Assembly (NCBI RefSeq): GCF_000820045.1
Contig: NZ_CDBJ01000054.1
Span: 124,727-188,726, forward strand
DNA from: Aeromonas rivuli
GTDB lineage: Bacteria > Pseudomonadota > Gammaproteobacteria > Enterobacterales > Aeromonadaceae
Direction: 5' to 3'
DNA length: 64,000 bases
The notes below the pieces were generated by a model that made no database searches, was not told the origin of the DNA, and saw only the letters and a program-made list of their open reading frames with translations. Positions 18,133-26,399 of this stretch are shown in pieces. A program made the position numbers and the translations under genes. Every line of letters begins with the position of its first letter. The stretch's first letter is position 1.

Positions 18133-20505
18133 TCACCGGTTCAGGCGCATGGAGTTGGTGACCACAATGAGGGAGCTCAGGGACATCCCTGCCGCCGCCA
18201 GATAGGGGGGCAGCCAGCCGCTGGCCGCCAGGGGCAATACCAGCAGGTTGTAACCGATGGACCAGGCGAAGTTCTCCTTGATGATCCTGCGGGTCCGCAG
18301 CGCCAGGGTGCGGGCCTCCAGCATGCGGGTGAGATCATCGGCCAACAGGATGGCATCGGCACTGTTTTTCGCCAGATCCGTGCCCCCCGCCATGGCAAAA
18401 GAGGCGTGCGCCCCGGCCAGCACGGGGGCGTCGTTGATGCCGTCCCCCACCATGATACTGATGTCACCCCTCGCTTCGCACGCCTTGAGATAAGCCAGCT
18501 TGCCATCCGGGGTCACGCCCTTCACCAACTCGTCCACCCCCAGGGTACGTGCCACCTCGTCGGCCTGAGCGGAACCATCGCCGGTGAGTATGGTGGTCTT
18601 GAGCCCGGCGGCCTTGAAGGCCTGGATCAGGGCCAGGGCATCCGGGCGCAGGCTGTCTTCCAACAAGAAGCGGGCGAGGGGGCCCTTGTCATCGGCAAGA
18701 TAAACGCTCAGGCCTGGCACCTCTTCATCCGGTGAAATACCAAGCCAGCGGGCGCTGCCGAGTCGATAGGACTGCCCGGCAATGAGGCCGGCGACGCCGT
18801 GGCCGATCACCGGCTGGATGTCGCGAGTGGCGAGCAGTACCTCTCCCGGGGCGCGAAAGGCGCGGGCGATGGGGTGTTCGGATTGGGACTCCAACGCCCG
18901 GGCGATGGCCAGGCAGCGAGCCTCATCCTGATTGCCAAGCAGCTGGATGGCGGCGAGGCGCACCTCCCCGGTGGTGAGGGTGCCTGTCTTGTCCATCACC
19001 ACCCGGTTGGCCCGGGTCAGGATATCGAGCACATGGCCGCGGCGCAGCAATATGCCGGTGCGGGTGAGGTGGGCCGTGGCCGAGGTGAGCGCGGTCGGTG
19101 TGGCCAGCGACAAGGCGCAGGGGCAGGTGGCGACCAGGACCGCCAGGGCTATCCAGAAGGCCTGATCCGGTTGATGGAGGTGCCAGTAAGTCCAGACCAG
19201 CGCGGCAATGATCAGCAACACCAGGATGAAGTGGCGGGAGAGGGTATCGGCCAGCTCGGCGATGGCCGGTTTGTCGATGAGTGCCTCATCCTGCAGGCGC
19301 ATGATCTGGGCGATACGAGACTGGGCGATGGGCTGATTGACCCGCACCAGCAGCGGGGCGTCGGTATTGATGGTGCCCGCATAGACGGTGTCGCCACGGC
19401 GCTTGCACAGGGGTAACTGCTCTCCGGTCAGCATGGCCTCGTTCACGTTGGCCTCTCCCTCGACGATGATGCCATCGCCGGGGAGGGTGGCACCGGCCAG
19501 CACCCGCACGCTGTCCCCTACCTTGAGGGTCTTGGCGGCCACCTCATGGTCGCCCTGCTCATCGACCAGGGTTGCCATGATGGGTACCAAACGTGCCAGG
19601 TTGGAGCTCGACTCCGAGGCCTTGCGCCTGGCCCGCAACTCGAGAAATCGGCCGAGCAGCAGGAAGAAGACGAACATGGTGATGGAGTCGTAATAGACCT
19701 CACCGGTGTTGAAGACGGTGGCCCAGATGGAGGCGACGAAGGCACCGATCAGCGCCAGGGATACCGACACATCCATGGAGAGCTGCCCTTGGCGCAGGCT
19801 GCGCCAGGCGCCCAGGTAAAATGGCTGGGCCGAGTAGATCATGATGGGGGTGGAGAGAAGCAGGCTTATCCACTTGAAGTAGATCATGAACTCCTCTTCG
19901 ACACTGATGAAGAGATCCATATAGAGGGCTACGGCGCACATCATCACCTGCATGGACCCCAGACCCGCCAATCCCATGCGATAGAGGTAGCTCTTCACCT
20001 CGCGGGCATAGAGGGCTTCTTGTTGATGGGTCTGGAAGGGGTAGGCGCGATAGCCTATCCGGGCGAACCCCTTGAGGATGTCGCTCAGGGAGAGCTGCAA
20101 GGGATCCCACTTGATGCGGGCCCTGTGGGTGGTGCTGTTGACCACGATGTAGCTCAAGCCATCGAGAGTGTTGAGATGGCGTTCGATGAGCCAGGCACAG
20201 GCGGCGCAGCTGAGCCCTTCGACACTGAGCTGGATCTCCCGCAGCGTCCCGGAGTCGGTGACAAACTCCTGCTGTACCTCGGCCAAGTCATAGTGGCTGA
20301 GGGCGGCCAGTTCGGCGGGGATCAGCTCCCCCTTGGCGCCGGGGGCGGTGCGGTGTTCGTAATAACTGGCGAGGCCGCACTCCATGATGGTCTGGGCCAC
20401 GGCCTGGCAGCCAGGGCAGCACATGGGGCGGAGAATGCCTTTTATCTCGAAGGCATACTGGCTGTTGGCAGGTACCGGCTCGCCACAGTGGAAACAGCCC
20501 GTCAT
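18133..20505 (-). CDS. ccoI: Copper-translocating P-type ATPase CcoI (FixI)
   Basis: 790 residues from ATG 20505, which follows ccoH by 2 bases. The extended N-terminus has cysteine motifs (GCFHC, CCPGC) and an HMA domain with GLSCAAC. It carries the P1B-ATPase motifs: TGEQLP, the ion-binding ATCPCALSLA, the phosphorylation motif DKTGTLT, the HP locus SEHPIA and the hinge GDGINDAPVLA. It has eight membrane helices. It exports copper for assembly of the CcoN Cu-B site rather than for bulk detoxification. Confidence 0.95.
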   Translation of the reverse strand: MTGCFHCGEPVPANSQYAFEIKGILRPMCCPGCQAVAQTIMECGLASYYEHRTAPGAKGELIPAELAALSHYDLAEVQQEFVTDSGTLREIQLSVEGLSCAACAWLIERHLNTLDGLSYIVVNSTTHRARIKWDPLQLSLSDILKGFARIGYRAYPFQTHQQEALYAREVKSYLYRMGLAGLGSMQVMMCAVALYMDLFISVEEEFMIYFKWISLLLSTPIMIYSAQPFYLGAWRSLRQGQLSMDVSVSLALIGAFVASIWATVFNTGEVYYDSITMFVFFLLLGRFLELRARRKASESSSNLARLVPIMATLVDEQGDHEVAAKTLKVGDSVRVLAGATLPGDGIIVEGEANVNEAMLTGEQLPLCKRRGDTVYAGTINTDAPLLVRVNQPIAQSRIAQIMRLQDEALIDKPAIAELADTLSRHFILVLLIIAALVWTYWHLHQPDQAFWIALAVLVATCPCALSLATPTALTSATAHLTRTGILLRRGHVLDILTRANRVVMDKTGTLTTGEVRLAAIQLLGNQDEARCLAIARALESQSEHPIARAFRAPGEVLLATRDIQPVIGHGVAGLIAGQSYRLGSARWLGISPDEEVPGLSVYLADDKGPLARFLLEDSLRPDALALIQAFKAAGLKTTILTGDGSAQADEVARTLGVDELVKGVTPDGKLAYLKACEARGDISIMVGDGINDAPVLAGAHASFAMAGGTDLAKNSADAILLADDLTRMLEARTLALRTRRIIKENFAWSIGYNLLVLPLAASGWLPPYLAAAGMSLSSLIVVTNSMRLNR

Positions 20506-20507
20506 GA

Positions 20508-20996
20508 CTAGCGTCCCTTGGGATCGAGTTCGACCGGCGCTGCCAGGGGGAAATGTACTGTCTCTTGCAAGCGCCACTCATGGTCGAAGGCATCGACCCG
20601 GATATGCCACTTGCCGGTGAGGGGTTGGTCGAGGTGCAAGCGATAGACGCCGCTGGCATCGCTGGTGAGCAGATAGTCGCTGTCACGACCCGCCAGAGTC
20701 GGGTGGAACAGAGAAAGGCGCAGGGCCTGATTGGGGACCAGATCGCCGCTCACCGGCTTGAGGGTCAGTTCGCTCTCCTGAAGGTTCAACGCGATGTGGA
20801 CGTTGAGCGCCTCGGCACGGTCAAACTTGCTGAGATCCTGATTGATCTCTTTCCCTTGCTTGTAATAGTCCTCCGCCACCAGATTGACCCCATCCTTGCT
20901 GGCAATGATGGCGGTGGCAATGCCGGCGACGACGACAGTGGCGGGAAGGGCGATGATGAACCAGGGCCAGAATTGGCGATACCAGGGTTGAGTCAT
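20508..20996 (-). CDS. ccoH: Cbb3 oxidase maturation protein CcoH (FixH)
   Basis: 162 residues. One N-terminal membrane helix (WPWFIIALPATVVVAGIATAIIA) is followed by the FixH hallmark DGVNLVAEDYYKQGKEINQDL. The rest is an extracytoplasmic beta domain that ends with GKWHIRVDAFDHEWRLQETV. It is an assembly factor for cbb3 oxidase and is first in the ccoHIS group. The ferredoxin-like gene ccoG, often present here in other genera, is absent from the window. Confidence 0.88.
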   Translation of the reverse strand: MTQPWYRQFWPWFIIALPATVVVAGIATAIIASKDGVNLVAEDYYKQGKEINQDLSKFDRAEALNVHIALNLQESELTLKPVSGDLVPNQALRLSLFHPTLAGRDSDYLLTSDASGVYRLHLDQPLTGKWHIRVDAFDHEWRLQETVHFPLAAPVELDPKGR

Positions 20997-21054
20997 AGTG
21001 CTACCGAAACCTATGATTAACGAAACTGAGGATTTTTAGACAAAACAAGATAAC

Positions 21055-21082
21055 AAAAAGCCTCGAAGAGTCGAGGCTTTTT
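21055..21082. terminator. Intrinsic terminator after ccoNOQP
   Basis: AAAAAGCCTCGA and its complement TCGAGGCTTTTT around an AGAG loop, 37 bases past the ccoP stop. It separates the structural operon from ccoHIS. Confidence 0.88.
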
Positions 21083-21118
21083 GCTGAGTAATCACGTGTT
21101 TATCACATGTTACTGCTG

Positions 21119-22105
21119 TTATTGCGCGCTTTCGCCAGTGTGGGACAAACCGTACACATAGGAGGCGAGCAGCTGCACCTTGTCTTCACCCAGGATATCT
21201 TTCCAGGCTGGCATCACGCCGTGACGACCATGGGTGATGGTCTCCTCGACGACCTGACGGGAACCGCCATAGAGCCAGGTGGTGTTGGTGAGATCCGGGG
21301 CGCCAAAGGCGGTGCCACCCTTGGCATCCGGGCCGTGGCAGGCGGCGCACACTGCGAAGCGTGTCTCCCCTTTCTTGGCTTCCACCATGTCGACCTTGCG
21401 ACCGGACAGGTTCAGCACATAGGAGGCCACCTCTTTGACGCCATCCTTGCCCAGGATATCTCCCCAGGCTGCCATGATGCCCTGACGGCCATTCATGATG
21501 GTGGTCTTGATGTCGGACGGCTTGCCGCCCCACTGCCATTCGGCATCGGTCAGGTTCGGGAAGCCGCGACCGCCGCGGGCATCCGAGCCATGGCACTGGG
21601 CGCAGTTTTGCAAGAAGAGGCGTTGACCAACCTTGCGAGCCTCAGGATCGGCGGCTATCTCCTCGATGGCTTTATAGGTCTTGCCATCGGCCTGATAGGC
21701 CAACTCCTTGAACTTGGCGCCGTAGACGGCATCCGCCTTGGCCAGCTCACGGTCATACTCGACCGCACTGCCATTGCTCTTGGCAGCCTCGGCGGCGGCC
21801 TTGCCTTGCGCCAGGGAGCGGATGTCCTGGTGGGAGCTCTGCCAGCCCAGCAGCCCCTTCCAGTTACCCAGTCCCGGGAAGGCGAGCAGGTAGAGCAGCC
21901 CAATCACTATCATGAAGAGGAACATGTAGGTCCACCATTTGGGCAGTGGGTTGTTCAGCTCTTCGATGCCGTCGAAGGCGTGGCCCATGGACTGGCCCTC
22001 TTCGACACCCATCTTGTCATTGCGACACCACATGAGCAGCAAGAAGCAGCCCACTATGGTACCCAGTGACACCAAGGTCACAAAAATGCTTAACAGAGTG
22101 CTCAT
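21119..22105 (-). CDS. ccoP: Cbb3-type cytochrome c oxidase subunit III (diheme)
   Basis: 328 residues. There are two membrane helices near the N-terminus (about 5-27 and 60-78), then two class I cytochrome c domains with heme motifs CAQCH (168-172) and CAACH (253-257). Each domain has a Met ligand region (NGRQGIMAAW and HGRHGVMPAW). It passes electrons from soluble cytochrome c to CcoO and CcoN. Its ATG shares one base with the ccoQ stop (TAATG). Confidence 0.96.
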   Translation of the reverse strand: MSTLLSIFVTLVSLGTIVGCFLLLMWCRNDKMGVEEGQSMGHAFDGIEELNNPLPKWWTYMFLFMIVIGLLYLLAFPGLGNWKGLLGWQSSHQDIRSLAQGKAAAEAAKSNGSAVEYDRELAKADAVYGAKFKELAYQADGKTYKAIEEIAADPEARKVGQRLFLQNCAQCHGSDARGGRGFPNLTDAEWQWGGKPSDIKTTIMNGRQGIMAAWGDILGKDGVKEVASYVLNLSGRKVDMVEAKKGETRFAVCAACHGPDAKGGTAFGAPDLTNTTWLYGGSRQVVEETITHGRHGVMPAWKDILGEDKVQLLASYVYGLSHTGESAQ

Positions 22106-22284
22106 TATTGCTTCGCTCCTGCGTTCTTGTTATCAGCACTGGGTTGCTCGTCGTCGGCAAAAACCAGGTTGGCGGCCTCGTCAAAGGAGGCTTTGCGGCG
22201 CTTGCTGTAAGCCCAGCCGATGATGCCAAACATCATCAGCATCAGCAGCAGGGTGTAGAGTCCGCGAAAAGTGCCGTAATCCAT
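22105..22284 (-). CDS. ccoQ: Cbb3 oxidase subunit CcoQ
   Basis: 59 residues from ATG 22284 (MDYGTFRGLYTLLLMLMMFGIIGWAYS). An ATG two codons earlier (22290) is only one base from GGAG, so the inner one, seven bases away, is preferred. A single membrane helix is followed by SKRRKASFDEAANLVFADDE, the conserved CcoQ tail. It stabilises the oxidase complex. Confidence 0.9.
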   Translation of the reverse strand: MDYGTFRGLYTLLLMLMMFGIIGWAYSKRRKASFDEAANLVFADDEQPSADNKNAGAKQ

Positions 22285-22295
22285 TTCCATACTCC

Positions 22296-22910
22296 TTATT
22301 TCAAGGCATGGCCCAGTGATTGCAGATAGGCGATCAGGGCATCGAGCTCACTCTTGCCTTTCACCGCGTCCTTGGCACCCTCGATGTCTGCATCCGTATA
22401 GGGCACACCGAAGTGATCCCGGAATAGCGCCAGCTTCTTGCCGGTCAGTTCGCCGCTCAAGACATTGGTTTCAAGCCAGGGGAAACTCGGCATGTTGGAC
22501 TCGGGGACCACGTCGCGCGGGTTGATCAGGTGAGCGCGGTGCCAGTCATCGGAGTAACGACCGCCGACCCGGGCCAGATCCGGGCCGGTACGCTTGGAGC
22601 CCCACAGGAAGGGGTGCTCCCAGACGCTCTCTCCGGCGACCGAGTAGTGACCGTAACGCTCGGTCTCGGCGCGGAACGGGCGGATCATCTGGCTGTGACA
22701 GACGGTACAGCCTTCGCGGATGTAAATATCACGACCTTCCATCTGCAGGGCGGTGTAGGCCTTGAGGCCCTCCACCGGCTCATTGGTCTGCTTCTGGAAG
22801 AACAGCGGCGTGATCTCGACCAGGCCTCCCAGGCTGATGGCAAAGATGATGCCTATCACCAGCATGGGGACGCTTTTTTCAAAGATTTCGTGACGATTAT
22901 TATTGCTCAT
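22296..22910 (-). CDS. ccoO: Cbb3-type cytochrome c oxidase subunit II
   Basis: 204 residues. An N-terminal membrane anchor ([25 protein letters not shown]) is followed by one heme c motif, CTVCH at 68-72, in the family block [29 protein letters not shown] (given here by positions ~60-88). The Met ligand is in NMPSFPW. It is an electron-transfer subunit lying between ccoN and ccoQ. Confidence 0.96.
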   Translation of the reverse strand: MSNNNRHEIFEKSVPMLVIGIIFAISLGGLVEITPLFFQKQTNEPVEGLKAYTALQMEGRDIYIREGCTVCHSQMIRPFRAETERYGHYSVAGESVWEHPFLWGSKRTGPDLARVGGRYSDDWHRAHLINPRDVVPESNMPSFPWLETNVLSGELTGKKLALFRDHFGVPYTDADIEGAKDAVKGKSELDALIAYLQSLGHALK

Positions 22911-22927
22911 GCTTTAACCCCTTCAGA

Positions 22928-24352
22928 TCAGGCTGGCTGCGCGATGGGTTCGAGGGAACCCTTGGGCGCAGTAATGGTGCGATAGGCGTTGTAGGCCATC
23001 AGCAGCATACCGGTGACGAAGAAACAGCCACCCAGGAAGCGCACGAAGTAGAAGGGATAGGAAGCCTGCAGTGCCTCCACGAAGCTGTAGGTCAAGGTGC
23101 CGTCATCGTTGACCGCACGCCACATCAGGCCCTGCATCACGCCGGAAATCCACATGGCGACGATGTAGAGCACGGTGCCGACGGTGGCCAGCCAGAAGTG
23201 GATGTTGATCAGGCGCACGCTGTACATCCGCCCCTGGTCGAACAGGTTAGGGATCAGGTGGTAGACGGCACCGATGGAGATCATGGCAACCCAGCCCAGG
23301 GCGCCGGAGTGGACGTGGCCTATGGTCCAGTCGGTGTAGTGGGAGAGGGCATTGACGGTCTTGATGGCCATCATGGGGCCTTCGAAGGTGGACATGCCAT
23401 AGAACGACAGCGAGACGATCAGGAAACGCAGCACCGGATCGTAACGCAGTTTATGCCAGGCGCCGGACAGGGTCATGATGCCGTTGATCATGCCGCCCCA
23501 GGAGGGCACGAACAGGATGAGGGACATCACCATCCCCAATGACTGTGCCCAGTCAGGCAGCGCCGTGTAGTGCAGGTGGTGCGGACCGGCCCAGATGTAG
23601 AGGGAGATCAGCGCCCAGAAGTGCACGATGGAGAGGCGGTAGGAGTAGACCGGACGACCGGCCTGCTTGGGCACGAAATAGTACATCATCCCCAGGAAGC
23701 CGGCGGTGAGCAGGAAGCCGACCGCGTTATGGCCATACCACCACTGCACCATGGCATCGGTGGCGCCCGAGTAGACGGAGTAGGACTTCATTCCGCTGAC
23801 CGGGATCTCCAGGTTATTGACGATGTGCAGCACGGCCACCGTGATGATGAAGGCGCCGAAGAACCAGTTCGCCACATAGATGTGGGAGGTGGTGCGCTTC
23901 ATCAGGGTGCCAAAGAAGACGATGGCGTAAGAGACCCAGACCACGGCGATGGCGATGTCGATGGGCCACTCCAGTTCGGCGTACTCTTTCGAGCTGGTGT
24001 ACCCCATGGGCAGGGAGATGGCAGCGGCGATGATGATGGCTTGCCAACCCCAGAACACGAAGCCGACCAAGGGGCCACCAAATAGCCGGGTCTGGCAGGT
24101 GCGCTGTGCCACGTAGAAGGAGGTCGCCATCAGGGCGCTGCAACCGAAGGCGAAGATAACCGCGTTGGTGTGCAGGGGGCGAAGGCGGCTGTAGGTCAGC
24201 CAGGGGGTATCGAAGTTGAGGGCAGGCCAGATAAGTTGGGCTGCAATCAGTACCCCTACCGACATGCCGACAATTCCCCAGACAATAGTCATGACGGTGA
24301 ACTGACGGACAACCTTGTAGTTGTACTCAGGGTGGTTTGTTGTATGGCTCAT
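22928..24352 (-). CDS. ccoN: Cbb3-type cytochrome c oxidase catalytic subunit I
   Basis: 474 residues from ATG 24352 ([18 protein letters not shown]). It has twelve or more membrane helices and a heme-copper oxidase core. The conserved His ligands can be seen in [14 protein letters not shown] (low-spin heme), in [18 protein letters not shown] (Cu-B/active-site Tyr region), in [13 protein letters not shown] and in [11 protein letters not shown]. It reduces O2 to water at low oxygen and pumps protons. It is the first gene of ccoNOQP. Confidence 0.97.
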   Translation of the reverse strand: MSHTTNHPEYNYKVVRQFTVMTIVWGIVGMSVGVLIAAQLIWPALNFDTPWLTYSRLRPLHTNAVIFAFGCSALMATSFYVAQRTCQTRLFGGPLVGFVFWGWQAIIIAAAISLPMGYTSSKEYAELEWPIDIAIAVVWVSYAIVFFGTLMKRTTSHIYVANWFFGAFIITVAVLHIVNNLEIPVSGMKSYSVYSGATDAMVQWWYGHNAVGFLLTAGFLGMMYYFVPKQAGRPVYSYRLSIVHFWALISLYIWAGPHHLHYTALPDWAQSLGMVMSLILFVPSWGGMINGIMTLSGAWHKLRYDPVLRFLIVSLSFYGMSTFEGPMMAIKTVNALSHYTDWTIGHVHSGALGWVAMISIGAVYHLIPNLFDQGRMYSVRLINIHFWLATVGTVLYIVAMWISGVMQGLMWRAVNDDGTLTYSFVEALQASYPFYFVRFLGGCFFVTGMLLMAYNAYRTITAPKGSLEPIAQPA

Positions 24353-24390
24353 CGTTGTATTCCGCTTCCGATGCTGCTGTTGTTTGATTT

Positions 24391-24404
24391 TTGTCCTGTG
24401 ACAA
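24391..24404. promoter_or_regulatory. FNR-like palindrome upstream of ccoN
   Basis: TTGTC, four bases, GACAA: a perfect palindrome with FNR-type spacing but two changed positions per half-site. It lies 39-52 bases before the ccoN ATG. It could be a weak FNR site or that of another CRP/FNR-family protein. Confidence 0.4.
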
Positions 24405-24641
24405 GGACTGACAACTAAATTCATCAGCGACTGCCTTCCGGTTGTTAATGTCTGTTAACGAAAGGAAAAGCAAAAAGTAGCTAAATGAAAAATTCGATGG
24501 GAATGATACTGAACCGGCAGGTAAAATAACAGTATAAACAGTGATATATTTGGCTCCGCCCGGAGTCGCATCGTGTCGTTTTTACCATGAGTAAGATCAC
24601 GAAAATGGCATTTAAAAGTTAGCTTACAAGGTTGTTTTTTA

Positions 24642-25103
24642 ATGAAAGAGAGACTGACTTCACGCAAATTTGCTCATCTACTCATAGTGATGACCATTTT
24701 GCTGGGGCTGATGGCCTATCGCACCTGGTTTGATGGGGCGCCAGCCGCCTCGGACAGCCAGAAAAATGATCAGATCTGTGATCTGTCCCACAGCCCCTGC
24801 CGCGCCACCATCGCCGATTCGTCGCTGACAGTGTCACTTGAGGACCAACCCATTCACCCCGAACATGACTTCCAGTTGCAACTCAGTGGGGTGGCTTCGG
24901 GGGTGACACCCATCAAAAGCTGGCTGGAGGGGCAGGAGATGTTCATGGGCCGCATCCCGGTGTTGTTCAGCCAGCAAGGGGAGGGGCAGTGGCAGGCCAG
25001 CACGCAGGTGGGGGCCTGCACCAGCCACCGCATGGTGTGGCTGCTTACCATTGAATGGAGCAATGGCCAGCGCCAGCAGATGGCGCTCTCGGTGACCCGT
25101 TAG
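24642..25103 (+). CDS. Small membrane-anchored protein divergent from ccoN, unknown function
   Basis: 153 residues. One N-terminal membrane helix (FAHLLIVMTILLGLMAYRTWF) is followed by an extracytoplasmic domain of ~120 residues with three cysteines (CDLSHSPC and GACTSHR). The C-terminus reads WLLTIEWSNGQRQQMALSV, like small beta-sandwich domains of the FixH/YtkA type. It is divergently transcribed from ccoN across a 289-base gap, so a respiratory or copper link is possible (inference). No family is recognised with certainty. Confidence 0.6.
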   Translation: MKERLTSRKFAHLLIVMTILLGLMAYRTWFDGAPAASDSQKNDQICDLSHSPCRATIADSSLTVSLEDQPIHPEHDFQLQLSGVASGVTPIKSWLEGQEMFMGRIPVLFSQQGEGQWQASTQVGACTSHRMVWLLTIEWSNGQRQQMALSVTR

Positions 25104-25188
25104 GGGGAGCTGTCGCAAATTTAATTTGAATTTTTCAGGCAGGGCGGTACCTTGCTCTGATTATTAAGGGAATCAAGACCATTTCATC

Positions 25189-25647
25189 ATGATTGAAAAA
25201 CAAAACTTTTATCGACTGCTCAACCAGCAGGCCCAGGCACTGCTGGAAGGGGAGCCGGATCTTGTCGCCACTCTCGCCAACCTCAGCGCCCTGCTCAATC
25301 AGGAACTGACCGAGATCAACTGGGTCGGTTTTTACCTGTTGCAGGGAGAGACCCTGGTACTGGGGCCCTTCCAGGGCAAGCCCGCCTGTGTACGGATCCC
25401 GGTTGGCCGCGGGGTCTGTGGCACTGCGGTGGCAACAGGCGAGACACAGCTCATCGATGATGTTCATCAATTCGAAGGGCACATTGCCTGCGATGGGGCC
25501 AGCAATTCGGAGATAGTGATCCCGCTGCGTCGTGAGGGTGTCATCATCGGGGTATTGGATATTGACAGTCCCGTTTTCAACCGTTTTGACCAAATTGACC
25601 GGCTTGGACTGGAAGAAACGGTCAAAATATTGGAACGCCTGCTGTAA
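25189..25647 (+). CDS. msrC: Free methionine-(R)-sulfoxide reductase (GAF domain)
   Basis: 152 residues making up a single GAF domain. The three catalytic cysteines of fRMsr are present: C67 (PACVRIP), C77 (GVCGTAV) and C101 (HIACDG), at the same spacing as C84/C94/C118 of the E. coli enzyme. It reduces free Met-R-sulfoxide in the cytoplasm using thioredoxin. It lies upstream of proQ and prc, as yebR does in E. coli. The C-terminus DSPVFNRFDQIDRLGLEET is typical. Confidence 0.94.
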   Translation: MIEKQNFYRLLNQQAQALLEGEPDLVATLANLSALLNQELTEINWVGFYLLQGETLVLGPFQGKPACVRIPVGRGVCGTAVATGETQLIDDVHQFEGHIACDGASNSEIVIPLRREGVIIGVLDIDSPVFNRFDQIDRLGLEETVKILERLL

Positions 25648-25663
25648 GTTAAGTGCGAGATGG

Positions 25664-25692
25664 TTCGCAAAAGGTCCCAAGCTCTCTATAAT
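25664..25692 (+). promoter_or_regulatory. Sigma-70 promoter for proQ
   Basis: -10 TATAAT (25687-25692) with TTCGCA (25664-25669) 17 bases before it, four of six to TTGACA. It lies 58 bases before the proQ ATG. Confidence 0.55.
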
Positions 25693-25749
25693 GGGGCCTT
25701 TGTTGTGCCCGGGGTTGCCCGTGCGTTTATATGAAAGCCAAGGTTATAC

Positions 25750-26391
25750 ATGGAAAACACTGAAAAGCTGAAGAACAGTAAAGAGATCGTCGCCTACCTG
25801 GTCGAGAAATTCCCGGCCTGCTTCATCGCAGAAGGAGAGGCCAAGCCACTCAAGATTGGCATCTTCCAGGATCTGGCAGCGCGTCTTGCTGACGACGAGA
25901 GGGTCTCCAAGACCATGCTGCGCTCTGCTCTGCGTCAATACACTTCCAGCTGGCGTTACCTGCACGGCCTCAAAGCTGGCCAGGCTCGCGTCGACCTCGA
26001 TGGTAACCCGGGCGAATTGTTGACCGAAGAGCATATCGAGCACGCCAAGCAAGCGCTGAAAGAGAGCAAAGACAAAGTCTTCGCCAGCCGTCGTGCCAAA
26101 GACGACAAGAAAGAGCCAACCGGCGAGGCCAAGGCCGATGCCAAGCGCGAAGATAAACCCAAGAAGCCTCGTCGTCCTGCTCCGCGCAAGACCGAGACCG
26201 CACCTGCCGCTGCTCCTAAGCAGTATCGTCAGGCCGAGGCGGGTGAGCTGAAAGTTGAGCAAACCGTCAATGTGGTACTGGGTAAGTCTCCTGTCCCGGC
26301 GACCATCAAGGAAATTACCAAGGATGATGTGCAGGTTCAGCTGCAGACCGGCATGATGCTGCGCGTCAAATTCGAGCATCTGGTTCTCTAA
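25750..26391 (+). CDS. proQ: RNA chaperone ProQ
   Basis: 213 residues. The N-terminal FinO/ProQ domain (~1-120) has [33 protein letters not shown] and [18 protein letters not shown], the RNA-binding face. A Lys/Arg/Pro/Ala-rich linker (~120-160) and a C-terminal Tudor-like domain ([27 protein letters not shown]) complete the standard layout. It binds structured small RNAs and mRNA 3' ends. It is directly followed by prc (8-base gap), as in E. coli. Confidence 0.96.
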   Translation: MENTEKLKNSKEIVAYLVEKFPACFIAEGEAKPLKIGIFQDLAARLADDERVSKTMLRSALRQYTSSWRYLHGLKAGQARVDLDGNPGELLTEEHIEHAKQALKESKDKVFASRRAKDDKKEPTGEAKADAKREDKPKKPRRPAPRKTETAPAAAPKQYRQAEAGELKVEQTVNVVLGKSPVPATIKEITKDDVQVQLQTGMMLRVKFEHLVL

Positions 26392-26399
26392 GGAGACAA

